From Anaerolineales bacterium (GTDB taxonomy: Bacteria; Chloroflexota; Anaerolineae; Anaerolineales; Villigracilaceae), in assembly GCA_015075725.1 (NCBI GenBank), contig JABTTV010000001.1, positions 3,773,223-3,837,222 on the forward strand: DNA of 64,000 bases, read 5' to 3'. The number at the start of each line of letters is the position of its first letter. The first letter of the stretch is position 1. Made by a program: the position numbers and the translations under genes. The notes below the pieces were generated by a model. The model did not search any database. It saw nothing but the letters and a program-made list of their open reading frames with translations, and was not told the DNA's origin. Positions 9,081 to 16,670 of this stretch are shown in pieces.

Positions 9081-9313
9081 TTTACCTAAATATAGCTGTG
9101 GATAAAATAAAGCACGACAATCTGGTCTCGCTGGTCGAGCGCATGTTGGCATTGCACAAGACCCCCCTCCAGTCCCCCCTAAAGGGGGGAAGAACGCCGC
9201 AAGAACAGGAAATGCTCAAGCGCGAGATCGAAGCGACCGACAAGGCGATTGATGCTTTGGTCTATGAGTTGTATGGGTTATCTGAGGAAGAGATACGGAT
9301 TATAGAAGGATAA
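9077..9313 (+). pseudogene. duplicated C-terminal tail of the restriction-modification enzyme
   Basis: 78-residue ORF starting with an ATGA overlap on the DUF2726 gene. From about codon 9 it is a near-identical copy of the last ~66 residues of the upstream enzyme: both contain LVSLVERMLALHK, RTPQEQEM, DKAIDxLVYELYG and LSEEEIRI. A palindrome at 9173-9190 adds seven net codons (TPLQSPLKGG in place of QSP). The first eight codons have no counterpart. Most likely this is the orphaned 3' end of an older restriction-modification gene left after recombination. Whether the peptide is made or used is unknown. Confidence 0.75.
9173..9190. repeat. C6/G6 palindrome inserted in the duplicated tail
   Basis: TCCCCCCT and AGGGGGGA arms separated by AA. 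Comparison with the parental copy near 8341 shows this is extra sequence inserted without breaking the frame. Confidence 0.75.
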
Positions 9314-9408
9314 AGACCTGACAGGTCTCCAAGAGGCGTTGGTCGGAGAGAGGTCATGTCCGCGCATGGGTTGGGGTCGGACGAGTTTCCGATGAGACCT
9401 GTCAGGTT
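9314..9408. repeat. inverted-repeat-bounded element of about 95 bp
   Basis: Left end GACCTGACAGGTCTC (9315-9329) and right end GAGACCTGTCAGGT (9394-9407) are reverse complements, and each contains an odd palindrome (CCTGACAGG / CCTGTCAGG). The interior has no ORF. It looks like a MITE- or REP-type non-coding repeat at the edge of the restriction-modification locus. Confidence 0.55.
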
Positions 9409-9452
9409 TGGAGATGGGAATTATGAGCTAACGAGGTTTCATAAACGTAGTA

Positions 9453-9722
9453 TCATGCAAGAAATAATGAAGCAGGCGCTAGATAAGGGTATTGAATTAA
9501 GTTTGTTTCGGATGCAGCCCAACGATGGTTAGCGTATAGATAAGCAATATCTAGCATATGCTGACGAGCGGGGTCTATAGAATTCCGAGGCGCTGCTGAT
9601 ACCAAGGCAGTCTTTGTTCTTATACTGCTTGAAGAAACAGAACTAGCGACCAAGAATAGGGCAAGCAAGAACTTTATTGTGCCTTTTTTACTGAAAAATA
9701 GGATGTACATATATTCCTCCAA
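9453..9722 (-). pseudogene. possible remnant of a secreted protein
   Basis: 89-residue minus-strand ORF with a signal-peptide-like start (KKGTIKFLLALFLVASS) followed by a short helical segment (ARQHMLDIAYLYANHRWAASETN), after which the frame ends abruptly. The pattern resembles the N-terminal end of larger secreted cell-wall-associated proteins, but too little is left to name a family. The 555-base interval 9314-9868 holds only the inverted-repeat element and this ORF. It could also be a chance ORF in AT-rich DNA. Confidence 0.3.
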
Positions 9723-9868
9723 TATTTTTATCTCAAACTGGCTGTATCAAACGAAGAACAAGTTTTTATCAAAGACTATGGGAAATCCCATTAATTTTTT
9801 ATGATGTACATGTGAAAATCGCGGACAAGGATCGCACTGCTTCCTTTTCGTCGAGTGGCGCAACCTTG

Positions 9869-11278
9869 TTATTTTGGCTTAATTAGTACAAGATAGCCAT
9901 CAAGCCCAAATTCATAAACTTGAATACCATATGAAGTGATTTTTGCTATGCGAGGGGATTTATTAGTTTCGCTATTTAGGCAAGTGAAATGATAAGCGTC
10001 AATCCAATGATGTAAACGGCAAACTGACTGGACGGCAGTAGGTTGATGAATTGCTCCTAATTTACTACTTGTGCTCGTATATATGAAATGTCTGCTATCA
10101 GGGGACCAAGAGAATGTTGGTTGCACATCTTTTCCGATATTTTTCGTATCGCCAGTAATAAGATTTGTTATAAAGAGGGAATCGTCCGGACTGGATCCGC
10201 TAATGCCCCCGTAAATACCCCATTGTCCATCTGGTGAAATCTCAAAATACCCCCAACCGTTTCCCGGCATTGGGGAAACGAGCGGCAATTTAAGGGAGGT
10301 ATCTGTATCAATGATATATTTCCATAGTGTGTATCCAGGGAAATTGTCATACGCCTGGCTTTCATAAACAGTATCCGGATTGGCGATAACTAAGCTTCTC
10401 GAATCTGGAAACCACGACAAATATGGGAATGGTACGGTTAATGTGCTGGGTCTATATGGCAAAATATTTTCACGAATAATTCCCCCCGTAGAATATATCT
10501 TCACTCCATCCTGTGTTCCAACCGCAATCATTTCACCATTTGGGGAAATCCGAACATTTTTATTATTGCTATTTTGTTGATAACTTAAGCCCAAAGATGC
10601 TATTTTGTTAATTCCCCTATTATCGATATCCACAATGGATATATTTGAAAAGCACAGTGTTTTAAATTCTTGAGACGCGCATAAAAATGTTTCCATGAAT
10701 AATTGGTGCGTGTATGGCAAAAAACTTAGTTGGCCTATTTTTTCGCCAGATTTATAAGGCACTGACCAATCGATGAGTATTACGTTTTTATCGCCATCTA
10801 TGTTGGTTGCGTATATTTTATCAATACCCCCTTCTCGAAAAAGAACGACTATCTCATTGTCGTCTGAAATTAAATAACCATAGGATTCTTTTTCGATTTG
10901 GGTTAACTTGATTGGGCTATCCTCTCCATCCTGAAAATACAGGTGGCTGTCCTTTTTGAAAAGCACAACATACCCATTCAAGGGGAAATTGGGAAGAATT
11001 GCAGGCAGTGGGGTGGCAGCCGCTGTTGCTGTTCGAGGCGCTGACGAAGGCGGTGGTGTAAACCCAGATGGAGTATTAGTTGGCAATGCGGTCCGAGCGA
11101 CTGGCAGAGGTGTCGTGGTAATCGTGGCTGGTAATGTATTAGCTGGCAATGAAGAAGGAACGGGCGATTCAGTCCCCGCGCTAAATCCCCCTCCGCAAGC
11201 GGACAGGAGCAGCATCAACAAGAGAAAGCAGGCGTGTTTACAAGGTCTCGGTAACATTGTCTGGGATAACCTATTCAT
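9869..11278 (-). CDS. lipoprotein with beta-propeller-like (TolB/WD40-type) domain
   Basis: 469-residue predicted lipoprotein. The hydrophobic signal ends in a lipobox LLSAC with Cys28, then a Thr/Pro/Ser-rich linker to about residue 95. The remainder carries repeated blade-like segments such as SPNGEMIAVGTQDG, WFPDSRSLVIAN, SPDGQWGIYGG and SWSPDSRHFIY, typical of TolB/PD40 propellers. It is probably an extracytoplasmic binding or scaffold protein; ligand unknown. Start at ATG 11278 is supported by an AAAGGA site 5 nt upstream. The gene is markedly more AT-rich than flanking housekeeping genes, suggesting accessory or transferred DNA. Confidence 0.75.
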   Translation of the reverse strand: MNRLSQTMLPRPCKHACFLLLMLLLSACGGGFSAGTESPVPSSLPANTLPATITTTPLPVARTALPTNTPSGFTPPPSSAPRTATAAATPLPAILPNFPLNGYVVLFKKDSHLYFQDGEDSPIKLTQIEKESYGYLISDDNEIVVLFREGGIDKIYATNIDGDKNVILIDWSVPYKSGEKIGQLSFLPYTHQLFMETFLCASQEFKTLCFSNISIVDIDNRGINKIASLGLSYQQNSNNKNVRISPNGEMIAVGTQDGVKIYSTGGIIRENILPYRPSTLTVPFPYLSWFPDSRSLVIANPDTVYESQAYDNFPGYTLWKYIIDTDTSLKLPLVSPMPGNGWGYFEISPDGQWGIYGGISGSSPDDSLFITNLITGDTKNIGKDVQPTFSWSPDSRHFIYTSTSSKLGAIHQPTAVQSVCRLHHWIDAYHFTCLNSETNKSPRIAKITSYGIQVYEFGLDGYLVLIKPK

Positions 11279-11395
11279 GTTGTCCTTTATTTGGGGGTAA
11301 GTTTCTTCCCCCATTGACTTGCGCGGCTAATCTTAGCGCAGGCGTGTATCAGCTTATCGGCAAGCGGCTTCTGTGAATTTATTCCATAACTTTTT

Positions 11396-12211
11396 TCACC
11401 TGATTTCAAGCCCTTTAAATAAATCGCTTTCCACCTGCCTGCCCCCATTGACCAAACTGAACGCGCGATAGAACGTCCCTTGCATTGCAAGGATGGGAGC
11501 AGCGGAATCTTCGTCCAATTCAGCGAGCCCGCCTAATGAAGCCAACTGGCTTTTATGACATTGAATCGCCCGCCAGGCGGCGCGACAGTATTCCGTCGTT
11601 TCGATGCGGGTCGTGACCATCCAATCCTTCCATGCGTTTTCGCCGCGCATCTGGCTTCCAACGGGAAAAGTGATCTCGCCGATATAAGGCGTGACGGCGT
11701 CCACGAACGCTTCGTCATCCACCATGTAATACAGTTTCGAAACGCGATGCGGGGGCAGACCTTCGACGTCTTTGTAGGATGAATCCGCGGCGCAGACGAT
11801 GGCGGCATTGGTAAACTGCCCGATGGCGATGTGATCGGGATGACCGTAAATGCCGTCGTGCGGGAAGGTCACCACCACCTGCGGCTGGATGCGCCGGATA
11901 TGTGTGACGATCCTTCCAATTGCCTCAAGCGGATCCGCTTCGTCGACGTGACCGTCGAGATAATCGAGGAAGAACAGGCTCGTCATGCCGAGTTCTTTGA
12001 AGGCGCTGCGAAGTTCCGCTTCGCGAATCTGGCCGAGTCGCACCGGACCTGGATCCTGCTCTTCGGGACCGAACCAGCCGCCCTCCCCGCGCGAGGCGCA
12101 GACGAGGTGAGTCTCCACGCCCTGCGCAGAATATTTCGCCAGTGTCCCGCCCATACCCATGGATTCATCATCGGGATGCGCAAAGACGGCGAGCAGTTTG
12201 AGATCAGCCAT
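11396..12211 (-). CDS. LmbE/PIG-L family deacetylase
   Basis: 271-residue zinc-dependent N-deacetylase-like protein. The signature AHPDDE lies near residues 11-16 and the second metal motif HPDHIAIG near residue 130. Family members deacetylate N-acetylglucosaminyl substrates (MshB/BshB type) or related amides; the substrate here cannot be told. Start at ATG 12211 follows AGGAG; an upstream in-frame ATG at 12238 lies inside the terminator hairpin of the preceding gene and is unlikely. A second, divergent LmbE member is at 27382-28110. Confidence 0.88.
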   Translation of the reverse strand: MADLKLLAVFAHPDDESMGMGGTLAKYSAQGVETHLVCASRGEGGWFGPEEQDPGPVRLGQIREAELRSAFKELGMTSLFFLDYLDGHVDEADPLEAIGRIVTHIRRIQPQVVVTFPHDGIYGHPDHIAIGQFTNAAIVCAADSSYKDVEGLPPHRVSKLYYMVDDEAFVDAVTPYIGEITFPVGSQMRGENAWKDWMVTTRIETTEYCRAAWRAIQCHKSQLASLGGLAELDEDSAAPILAMQGTFYRAFSLVNGGRQVESDLFKGLEIR

Positions 12212-12221
12212 GACGACTCCT

Positions 12222-12255
12222 AAAAATGTGACAGCCATCTGAAAATGACTGTCAC
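12222..12255 (-). terminator. terminator between the PPOX gene and lmbE-like gene
   Basis: On the minus strand GTGACAGTCAT and ATGGCTGTCAC form an 11-bp stem with one mismatch (arms 12255-12245 and 12238-12228), followed by ATTTTT. It would end transcription from the PPOX-fold gene. The stem core is shared with the terminator at 5320-5357. Confidence 0.6.
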
Positions 12256-12261
12256 CAAAAT

Positions 12262-12735
12262 TTATCGCTGTGAAGTTTTTTGCAGGGCTTCGGCGGTGAT
12301 GTTGAACGCTTTGGCAAACCCCGCGACATAACGCCCGCCTTTTGGCGTGATGCGCCAGAAACTGAAATCGGTCAGGCTGAACAATTGCTCCGATTCGGGG
12401 AAACGGGCAAGGTATTGCGCTTTCAGCGGAGTAAAACCCGGCTCGCCGTTCTGTATCGATTCGGCCTTCCCGCGAATCGAAACGCGCGCAAGAGTCTGCG
12501 GGTCGGCACGGCCGTCGTCCGTTTCGCAGATCATGAGGGAGACGCGGTTGTCCTTTTGCATGTCCACTGTATGCTGGGCGAGACGGCTGACGAAAATATA
12601 AAATGCCGAAAAATCCCCGTTATGTATGAAGGCAACCATCGAGACCTGCGGAGACTCGTCGCGCAGGGTGCCAAGGGAGGCAATGCGGGCATTGCGGATG
12701 AGCTGGGCAAGCACTTTTTCTGATTGAGCATCCAT
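12262..12735 (-). CDS. pyridoxamine 5'-phosphate oxidase-fold (HugZ-like) protein
   Basis: 157-residue single-domain protein of the split-barrel FMN/heme-binding fold. Features seen: the N-terminal helix, strands LGTLRDESPQVSMVAF and FYIFVSRLAQHTVDM, the RVSLMICE strand and the LARVSIRGKAE strand, ordered as in HugZ/PPOX-like proteins. Likely binds a flavin, F420 or heme; the reaction is unknown. It lies 5 bp after the FHA regulator gene on the same strand, so the two are probably co-transcribed. Confidence 0.8.
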   Translation of the reverse strand: MDAQSEKVLAQLIRNARIASLGTLRDESPQVSMVAFIHNGDFSAFYIFVSRLAQHTVDMQKDNRVSLMICETDDGRADPQTLARVSIRGKAESIQNGEPGFTPLKAQYLARFPESEQLFSLTDFSFWRITPKGGRYVAGFAKAFNITAEALQKTSQR

Positions 12736-12740
12736 GATTC

Positions 12741-13397
12741 CTACTCCCCGACCGACGGGTTATCGAGGCGCAAGCCGTGACCGCGCACCGTGTTGATGTA
12801 TTGATGTTCCGGGTCGAGCACAGACAGCCTGTCGCGCAACCGGCGGATGAGCGCATCGAGCGCCTGGTCCGAAACGCCGGCGGTCTGCTCCTCGCCCCAT
12901 ACTTCGCTGACAAGACTGGCGCGTTCCAGAACCTGGCCATGGTTTTCATACAGGACCCATAATAATTTGAATTGCTGGGCAGATAAAGGCGGGCTCAATT
13001 GCTGCTGGTTCACCCAAACCTGGCGGGATTTCTGGTCCATGATCAAGCGCCCGCCGCGCGGACCGTTCTCAGCCAGCGGCATTGTTGCGTCGGAGGTGAG
13101 AAAAGTAAACTGCTGCGCCAGCGCGATGCCGAACGTGTCGCCGTCCTGCAGCATGATGGGACCCGTGAGCTCCGTCCCGTTATGATTCGTCCCGTTCTTG
13201 CTGCCGAGGTCTTCGAGTGTAACGCCTTCCTGCGTGGGAGTGATGCGCGCATGAAACCGCGAGACCTGCCGGTCCTGCACCTGCACTTCGCAGCTCGGGT
13301 CGCGCCCCATCATCAGGGTTTTGCTCAACGTCCAGCGCTGCCCCTTCAACGGACCATCCTGAGCAATAAGAATGGGAAACTCTTCTTCACGTTCCAT
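12741..13397 (-). CDS. FHA domain - winged-helix transcriptional regulator
   Basis: 218-residue fusion. The N-terminal FHA domain (residues 5-105) keeps the phosphothreonine-binding residues Gly31-Arg32, Ser46, His49, Asn68-Gly69. A C-terminal OmpR/PhoB-type winged helix covers residues 118-212 (FKLLWVLYENHGQVL ... DALIRRLRDRL ... VRGHGLRL). FHA domains read phosphothreonine, and a Ser/Thr kinase gene starts 195 bp away in divergent orientation. A kinase-to-regulator link is therefore a reasonable inference. Start ATG 13397 follows GAGGAG; the frame remains open to 13553 but lacks homology there. Confidence 0.88.
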   Translation of the reverse strand: MEREEEFPILIAQDGPLKGQRWTLSKTLMMGRDPSCEVQVQDRQVSRFHARITPTQEGVTLEDLGSKNGTNHNGTELTGPIMLQDGDTFGIALAQQFTFLTSDATMPLAENGPRGGRLIMDQKSRQVWVNQQQLSPPLSAQQFKLLWVLYENHGQVLERASLVSEVWGEEQTAGVSDQALDALIRRLRDRLSVLDPEHQYINTVRGHGLRLDNPSVGE

Positions 13398-13592
13398 AAT
13401 CTCCTCGTCGGTTCGCTGCAGCAGCACAAGTCTGCAGACATGTGCTACATTATTACAAAGCCGTTTATAATATAGCAGAAAAGCGGGATTCTGTGCATGA
13501 TTGTTTCGCATCACTTCATTTGGATGCGCGGTGATATACGCCGAAACCATCACCGGGATCGTTCACAGCCGCTTTAACAAGAAGGAGAAGGT
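13398..13592. promoter_or_regulatory. divergent promoter region between FHA regulator and Ser/Thr kinase
   Basis: 195-bp spacer. On the minus strand a TATATT sequence around 13470-13475 could be the -10 for the FHA regulator gene. The kinase side has AAGGAGAAGG just before its start. Shared control of the two signalling genes is plausible; no clear operator palindrome was seen. Confidence 0.4.
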
Positions 13593-14582
13593 TTGTCCCC
13601 ATCGTTAACGAACGGGGAGATCCTGCGCCAGCGCTACGTCGTCCAGGAACAGATCGGGCGGGGCGGCACAGGCAGTATTTACCTTGCAGAAGATACCCGT
13701 CTGCAAGGCCGATTGTGCGCGCTCAAGGAAGTGGAGCACAACCAGGCTCTCCCGGAAGAAGTCCTTGCACAAGCCCGCGAACAATTCTTTCGCGAGGCTT
13801 CCGTGCTCGCGCGCCTCGACCACCCGAACCTGCCCAAGGTATCCGATTTCTTTTCGGTGGAAACGCGCGATTATCTCGTCATGGATTTCGTTCCCGGCAA
13901 GGACCTGCGGCAGTTGATGCAGGAAGCGCGGCGCAACAACACCTTCCTACCGGAAAAGGACGTGCTGGGCTGGGCGGTTCAGATCGCGGACGCGCTCGAT
14001 TATCTCCACCGCCAGGAACCGCCCATCATCCACCGCGACATAAAACCGAGCAATCTCAAACTTACGCCGAGCGGGCTGGTCAAACTTGTGGATTTCGGCC
14101 TGGTAAAGATCATGGCTCCCGGCGAAGTGACCATCACCGTCATCCAGGGGCAGGGAACCGCGCTGTATACGCCCCTCGAACAATACGGGGGCGACGACAC
14201 GCACACGGATTCCCGGGCGGATATCTTCTCTTTCGGCGCGACTCTTTATCATCTATTGACGAACGAACCTCCCGCCGAGGCTCGCAAACGGTTCCTGACC
14301 AGCCGAAGCCTGACTCCCCCCATCGACATCAACCCACGCCTCAGCCCATCCGTGGAAAGAGCCGTTTTATGGGCGATGTCCCTGCACCCGGATGACCGTC
14401 CCGCCGATGTGCTGACCTTTCGGGATGCACTGCTCGGCAAGACAGAAACGCCTGTGCAAAATCAAATCGACCGTTTCGGGTTCGAAACGCCTCAATTCGA
14501 CATCTTCTCGCAGGAGCAGATCGCAAGTTATATCGCGCTCGGTTTGTTCCTGGTGGGGTTGATCGCTACTGTAATTCGGTAG
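13593..14582 (+). CDS. membrane-anchored Ser/Thr protein kinase (PknB/Hanks type)
   Basis: 329-residue Hanks-type kinase. The glycine loop GRGGTGSIYLAED lies at about residues 21-33, followed by the ALKEVE lysine. The catalytic loop is HRDIKPSN (residues 147-154, Asp149) and the metal loop DFG is 167-169. Activation-segment and APE-equivalent regions follow. A hydrophobic helix at the extreme C-terminus (YIALGLFLVGLIATVI) anchors it with almost no outside domain, so it is unlikely to sense extracellular ligands directly. Start is TTG 13593, preceded by AAGGAGAAGG. Divergent from an FHA regulator; its 3' end overlaps the convergent ttuA by 17 bp. Confidence 0.92.
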   Translation: MSPSLTNGEILRQRYVVQEQIGRGGTGSIYLAEDTRLQGRLCALKEVEHNQALPEEVLAQAREQFFREASVLARLDHPNLPKVSDFFSVETRDYLVMDFVPGKDLRQLMQEARRNNTFLPEKDVLGWAVQIADALDYLHRQEPPIIHRDIKPSNLKLTPSGLVKLVDFGLVKIMAPGEVTITVIQGQGTALYTPLEQYGGDDTHTDSRADIFSFGATLYHLLTNEPPAEARKRFLTSRSLTPPIDINPRLSPSVERAVLWAMSLHPDDRPADVLTFRDALLGKTETPVQNQIDRFGFETPQFDIFSQEQIASYIALGLFLVGLIATVIR

Positions 14583-15510
14583 GTTGAAGAGCCGCTTTTT
14601 CGAGCATCCTGCAAAACGAGCAATACCCCGGCGCGGACGTGGGCTGCCCGCACTTCTCACAAGGATGCAGTTGAGTTTGAGCTGCTTCTTTCTTCACAAA
14701 CAATTCCCCGCTTTGCCGCGCCTCCAAAAAACGCAGATAGAAGGTCAGTTTTGTGCCCGGGCGGACGGTCTCCAATTGATTCAACGCTTCTTTATAAAAT
14801 ATCTGGGTCGAACCTTCCGCAAATGGACATTCCTCATAGATATACGCAATTCCCCTGGAGATGGCATACGCGGTCATCTCGCGCTCGTAGAAGCGGCACA
14901 AGGGCTTGACCTTGCGCGCCAGCCCCTCCATTCCAGGCAGGACGGGTCCCTGCCGTAAGAGATAATCCGGTTCCCAATGCAGGGTATTTCCGAACAACAC
15001 CGCGGCTTCATCGTCGAGGTTATGCCCGGTAGCGAGCACATCGTAACCGAGGTCGCGCGCGATACGGTTCATCTCGTGACGTTTGGTCAAGCCGCAGACG
15101 GCGCAGGGTTTGCCGTGCCCGCGATGGCTGACCTCCGAAAGCACAGGGATGGAATGGCCATATTCCTTTTCGATATCCACGACATGGAGTTTCAGGTTGT
15201 TGTTTTTGGCAAATTCATCGGTAAGCCTGTGAGACTCGTCCGAGTAGCCGATTCCCCCATCGATCCCCAGACCGAGGTAAAGCCCGTCGGCGTTGTATCC
15301 AAGCCGAACCAGGATATCCCATAGCGAAAGCGAATCCTTGCCGCCTGATACCGCCACGAGGACCTTCTCGTTCCGTGTGAACATGTTGTACTTCTTGATG
15401 AAACGTTCGGTCTGCTCCGGAATCCATTCAAGGAAGTGCTCACTGCACAACGCCATGCGATGCTGGCGCATATTGACCGAGGCTTTTTCGCCGCACTTCT
15501 TGCATTTCAT
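14566..15510 (-). CDS. ttuA: tRNA 2-thiolation protein TtuA (Ncs6/TtcA superfamily)
   Basis: 314-residue PP-loop ATPase that thiolates tRNA uridine. N-terminal zinc site Cys3, Cys6, Cys22, His25; PP-loop SGGKDS (55-60); Cys136, Cys139 and Cys228 positioned as the Fe-S cluster ligands; C-terminal zinc site Cys284, Cys287, Cys297, Cys300. This layout is that of TtuA, which makes 2-thioribothymidine at position 54. One base separates it from the upstream ubiquitin-like sulfur carrier gene, matching the known TtuB-TtuA partnership. Related Ncs6-type proteins act on U34, so the target site is inferred. Confidence 0.88.
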   Translation of the reverse strand: MKCKKCGEKASVNMRQHRMALCSEHFLEWIPEQTERFIKKYNMFTRNEKVLVAVSGGKDSLSLWDILVRLGYNADGLYLGLGIDGGIGYSDESHRLTDEFAKNNNLKLHVVDIEKEYGHSIPVLSEVSHRGHGKPCAVCGLTKRHEMNRIARDLGYDVLATGHNLDDEAAVLFGNTLHWEPDYLLRQGPVLPGMEGLARKVKPLCRFYEREMTAYAISRGIAYIYEECPFAEGSTQIFYKEALNQLETVRPGTKLTFYLRFLEARQSGELFVKKEAAQTQLHPCEKCGQPTSAPGYCSFCRMLEKAALQPTELQ

Positions 15511-15511
15511 G

Positions 15512-15706
15512 TCAACCGCCCGAAATCACAGCGACCAGTTTTATCACTTCCCCATCCTTCAAGATCTCATCTTCGGTGATCAACTCCCCCTCCCGCGTGG
15601 CAATCACCGATTCCGCGACGATATTGCATTTCTTCAACGCGTCCAGTAAAGCCATCCCGGCTTTGACCTCGTATTCCTTGTTCCGCAAAATGAGCTTGAC
15701 GGGCAT
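15512..15706 (-). CDS. ttuB: ubiquitin-like sulfur carrier (TtuB/MoaD/ThiS type)
   Basis: 64-residue beta-grasp protein ending in the diagnostic Gly-Gly (VISGG), the site that is adenylated and thiocarboxylated. It would donate sulfur to TtuA, whose gene begins one base after its stop. Start at ATG 15706 gives the normal length; an in-frame upstream start at 15736 is less likely. A MoaD or ThiS role cannot be excluded, but the neighbour favours tRNA thiolation. The activating E1-like enzyme is not in the window. Confidence 0.85.
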   Translation of the reverse strand: MPVKLILRNKEYEVKAGMALLDALKKCNIVAESVIATREGELITEDEILKDGEVIKLVAVISGG

Positions 15707-15740
15707 CCAGACTCCGAAAGGACTGCATTCTACCATTTAT

Positions 15741-16280
15741 CTACTTGAAGGCACGCGCCTGCTTTGCCACATCGTCGAAATGCAACTGGTCGTGATAGAT
15801 CCCGATGCGCAGGGTGACGATCAAGTTGCACCAGCCGAAGAGCGGATCGTACAAGTAAAGATTTCCCAACACATCCTCGTCCTTGCCTTCATAAAATGCG
15901 CGGACGTTCGCATGCAGATCGCGAAGTTCCTTTTTCAAAGCATCGAAGGGCACAGGCTTCCTTGTATTGTAGCGGGGCGTCCACATGAAGCCGACCCATT
16001 GAGGGAATTTTGGACAGCGATACAGGTCTTCGATCCCGGTATCATATGGTCGTTTCCTGCGCAAGCGACCGTACCAACCCAGATAATTCCACAAGAACCT
16101 GACTACCGGATAAAACGAAGCCATGAGCAAATAATTATGGTCGAGAATCTCGCCGATGCTCCACTCTTTTGGAGCGGGTCTGTGCCAAAGCTGGGTATCT
16201 GTCAGTCCACCCAGTGAGATGAGAATCGCCTCTCTCTGACGATCCATCAGGTCGAGATATTCTGGAACTACAAGATTCAT
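15741..16280 (-). CDS. DinB superfamily protein
   Basis: 179-residue four-helix-bundle protein of the DinB/YfiT type. Metal-binding histidines are visible in GEILDHNYLL (near residue 48) and YHDQLHFDDV (near residue 163). Some relatives are metal-dependent thiol transferases or hydrolases; substrate unknown. The start codon overlaps the stop of the upstream VOC gene (ATGA), so they are translationally coupled. Confidence 0.75.
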   Translation of the reverse strand: MNLVVPEYLDLMDRQREAILISLGGLTDTQLWHRPAPKEWSIGEILDHNYLLMASFYPVVRFLWNYLGWYGRLRRKRPYDTGIEDLYRCPKFPQWVGFMWTPRYNTRKPVPFDALKKELRDLHANVRAFYEGKDEDVLGNLYLYDPLFGWCNLIVTLRIGIYHDQLHFDDVAKQARAFK

Positions 16281-16624
16281 TTTGATTCCTGGGTGATCTC
16301 TATCAACTGTCCGTCCGGGTCGCGCAGATAAGCAGAACGACCCCAGTAATAATCCTTCGGGGCGACCTCAGCCTTCGACCCGCCTGCCTGCAACTCCGCA
16401 AGGGTTCCATCCACGTCTGCAACAGCGAAGGCAATGTGGTCTTCCGGGGGCAAATCGCCTTCGCCCGCCTCATACATCTTGTGAATGAATATCTTTACTC
16501 CTGCGTTCATGAAGATCGCCATATCCGGCGATTCAGCGACGGGGTCCGTCCCGAGCAATCGACGATAAAAAGCGGACATCCCTGCGACATTGTTCGTAAA
16601 CTTTGCGATCTCAATAAGTTTCAT
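16277..16624 (-). CDS. VOC (glyoxalase/bleomycin-resistance) family protein
   Basis: 115-residue single VOC module pair (beta-alpha-beta-beta-beta twice). Seen: FTNNVAGMSAFYRRLLG at the start, DHIAFAVADVDGTLAEL in the middle and LRDPDGQLIEITQ at the end, the latter carrying the usual Glu metal ligand. Could be a small-molecule lyase, dioxygenase or binding protein. Coupled by ATGA overlap with the DinB-like gene. Confidence 0.85.
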   Translation of the reverse strand: MKLIEIAKFTNNVAGMSAFYRRLLGTDPVAESPDMAIFMNAGVKIFIHKMYEAGEGDLPPEDHIAFAVADVDGTLAELQAGGSKAEVAPKDYYWGRSAYLRDPDGQLIEITQESK

Positions 16625-16670
16625 TTTGCTCCTCTAAATCAACTTACTGTTTATCATCCAATCAAAATTA

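Noticed and set aside
5416..9313. BREX or DISARM locus
   Set aside because: No BrxL/PglZ/BrxC, helicase or DrmA-type genes nearby; the enzyme carries its own nuclease motif and fits type IIG.
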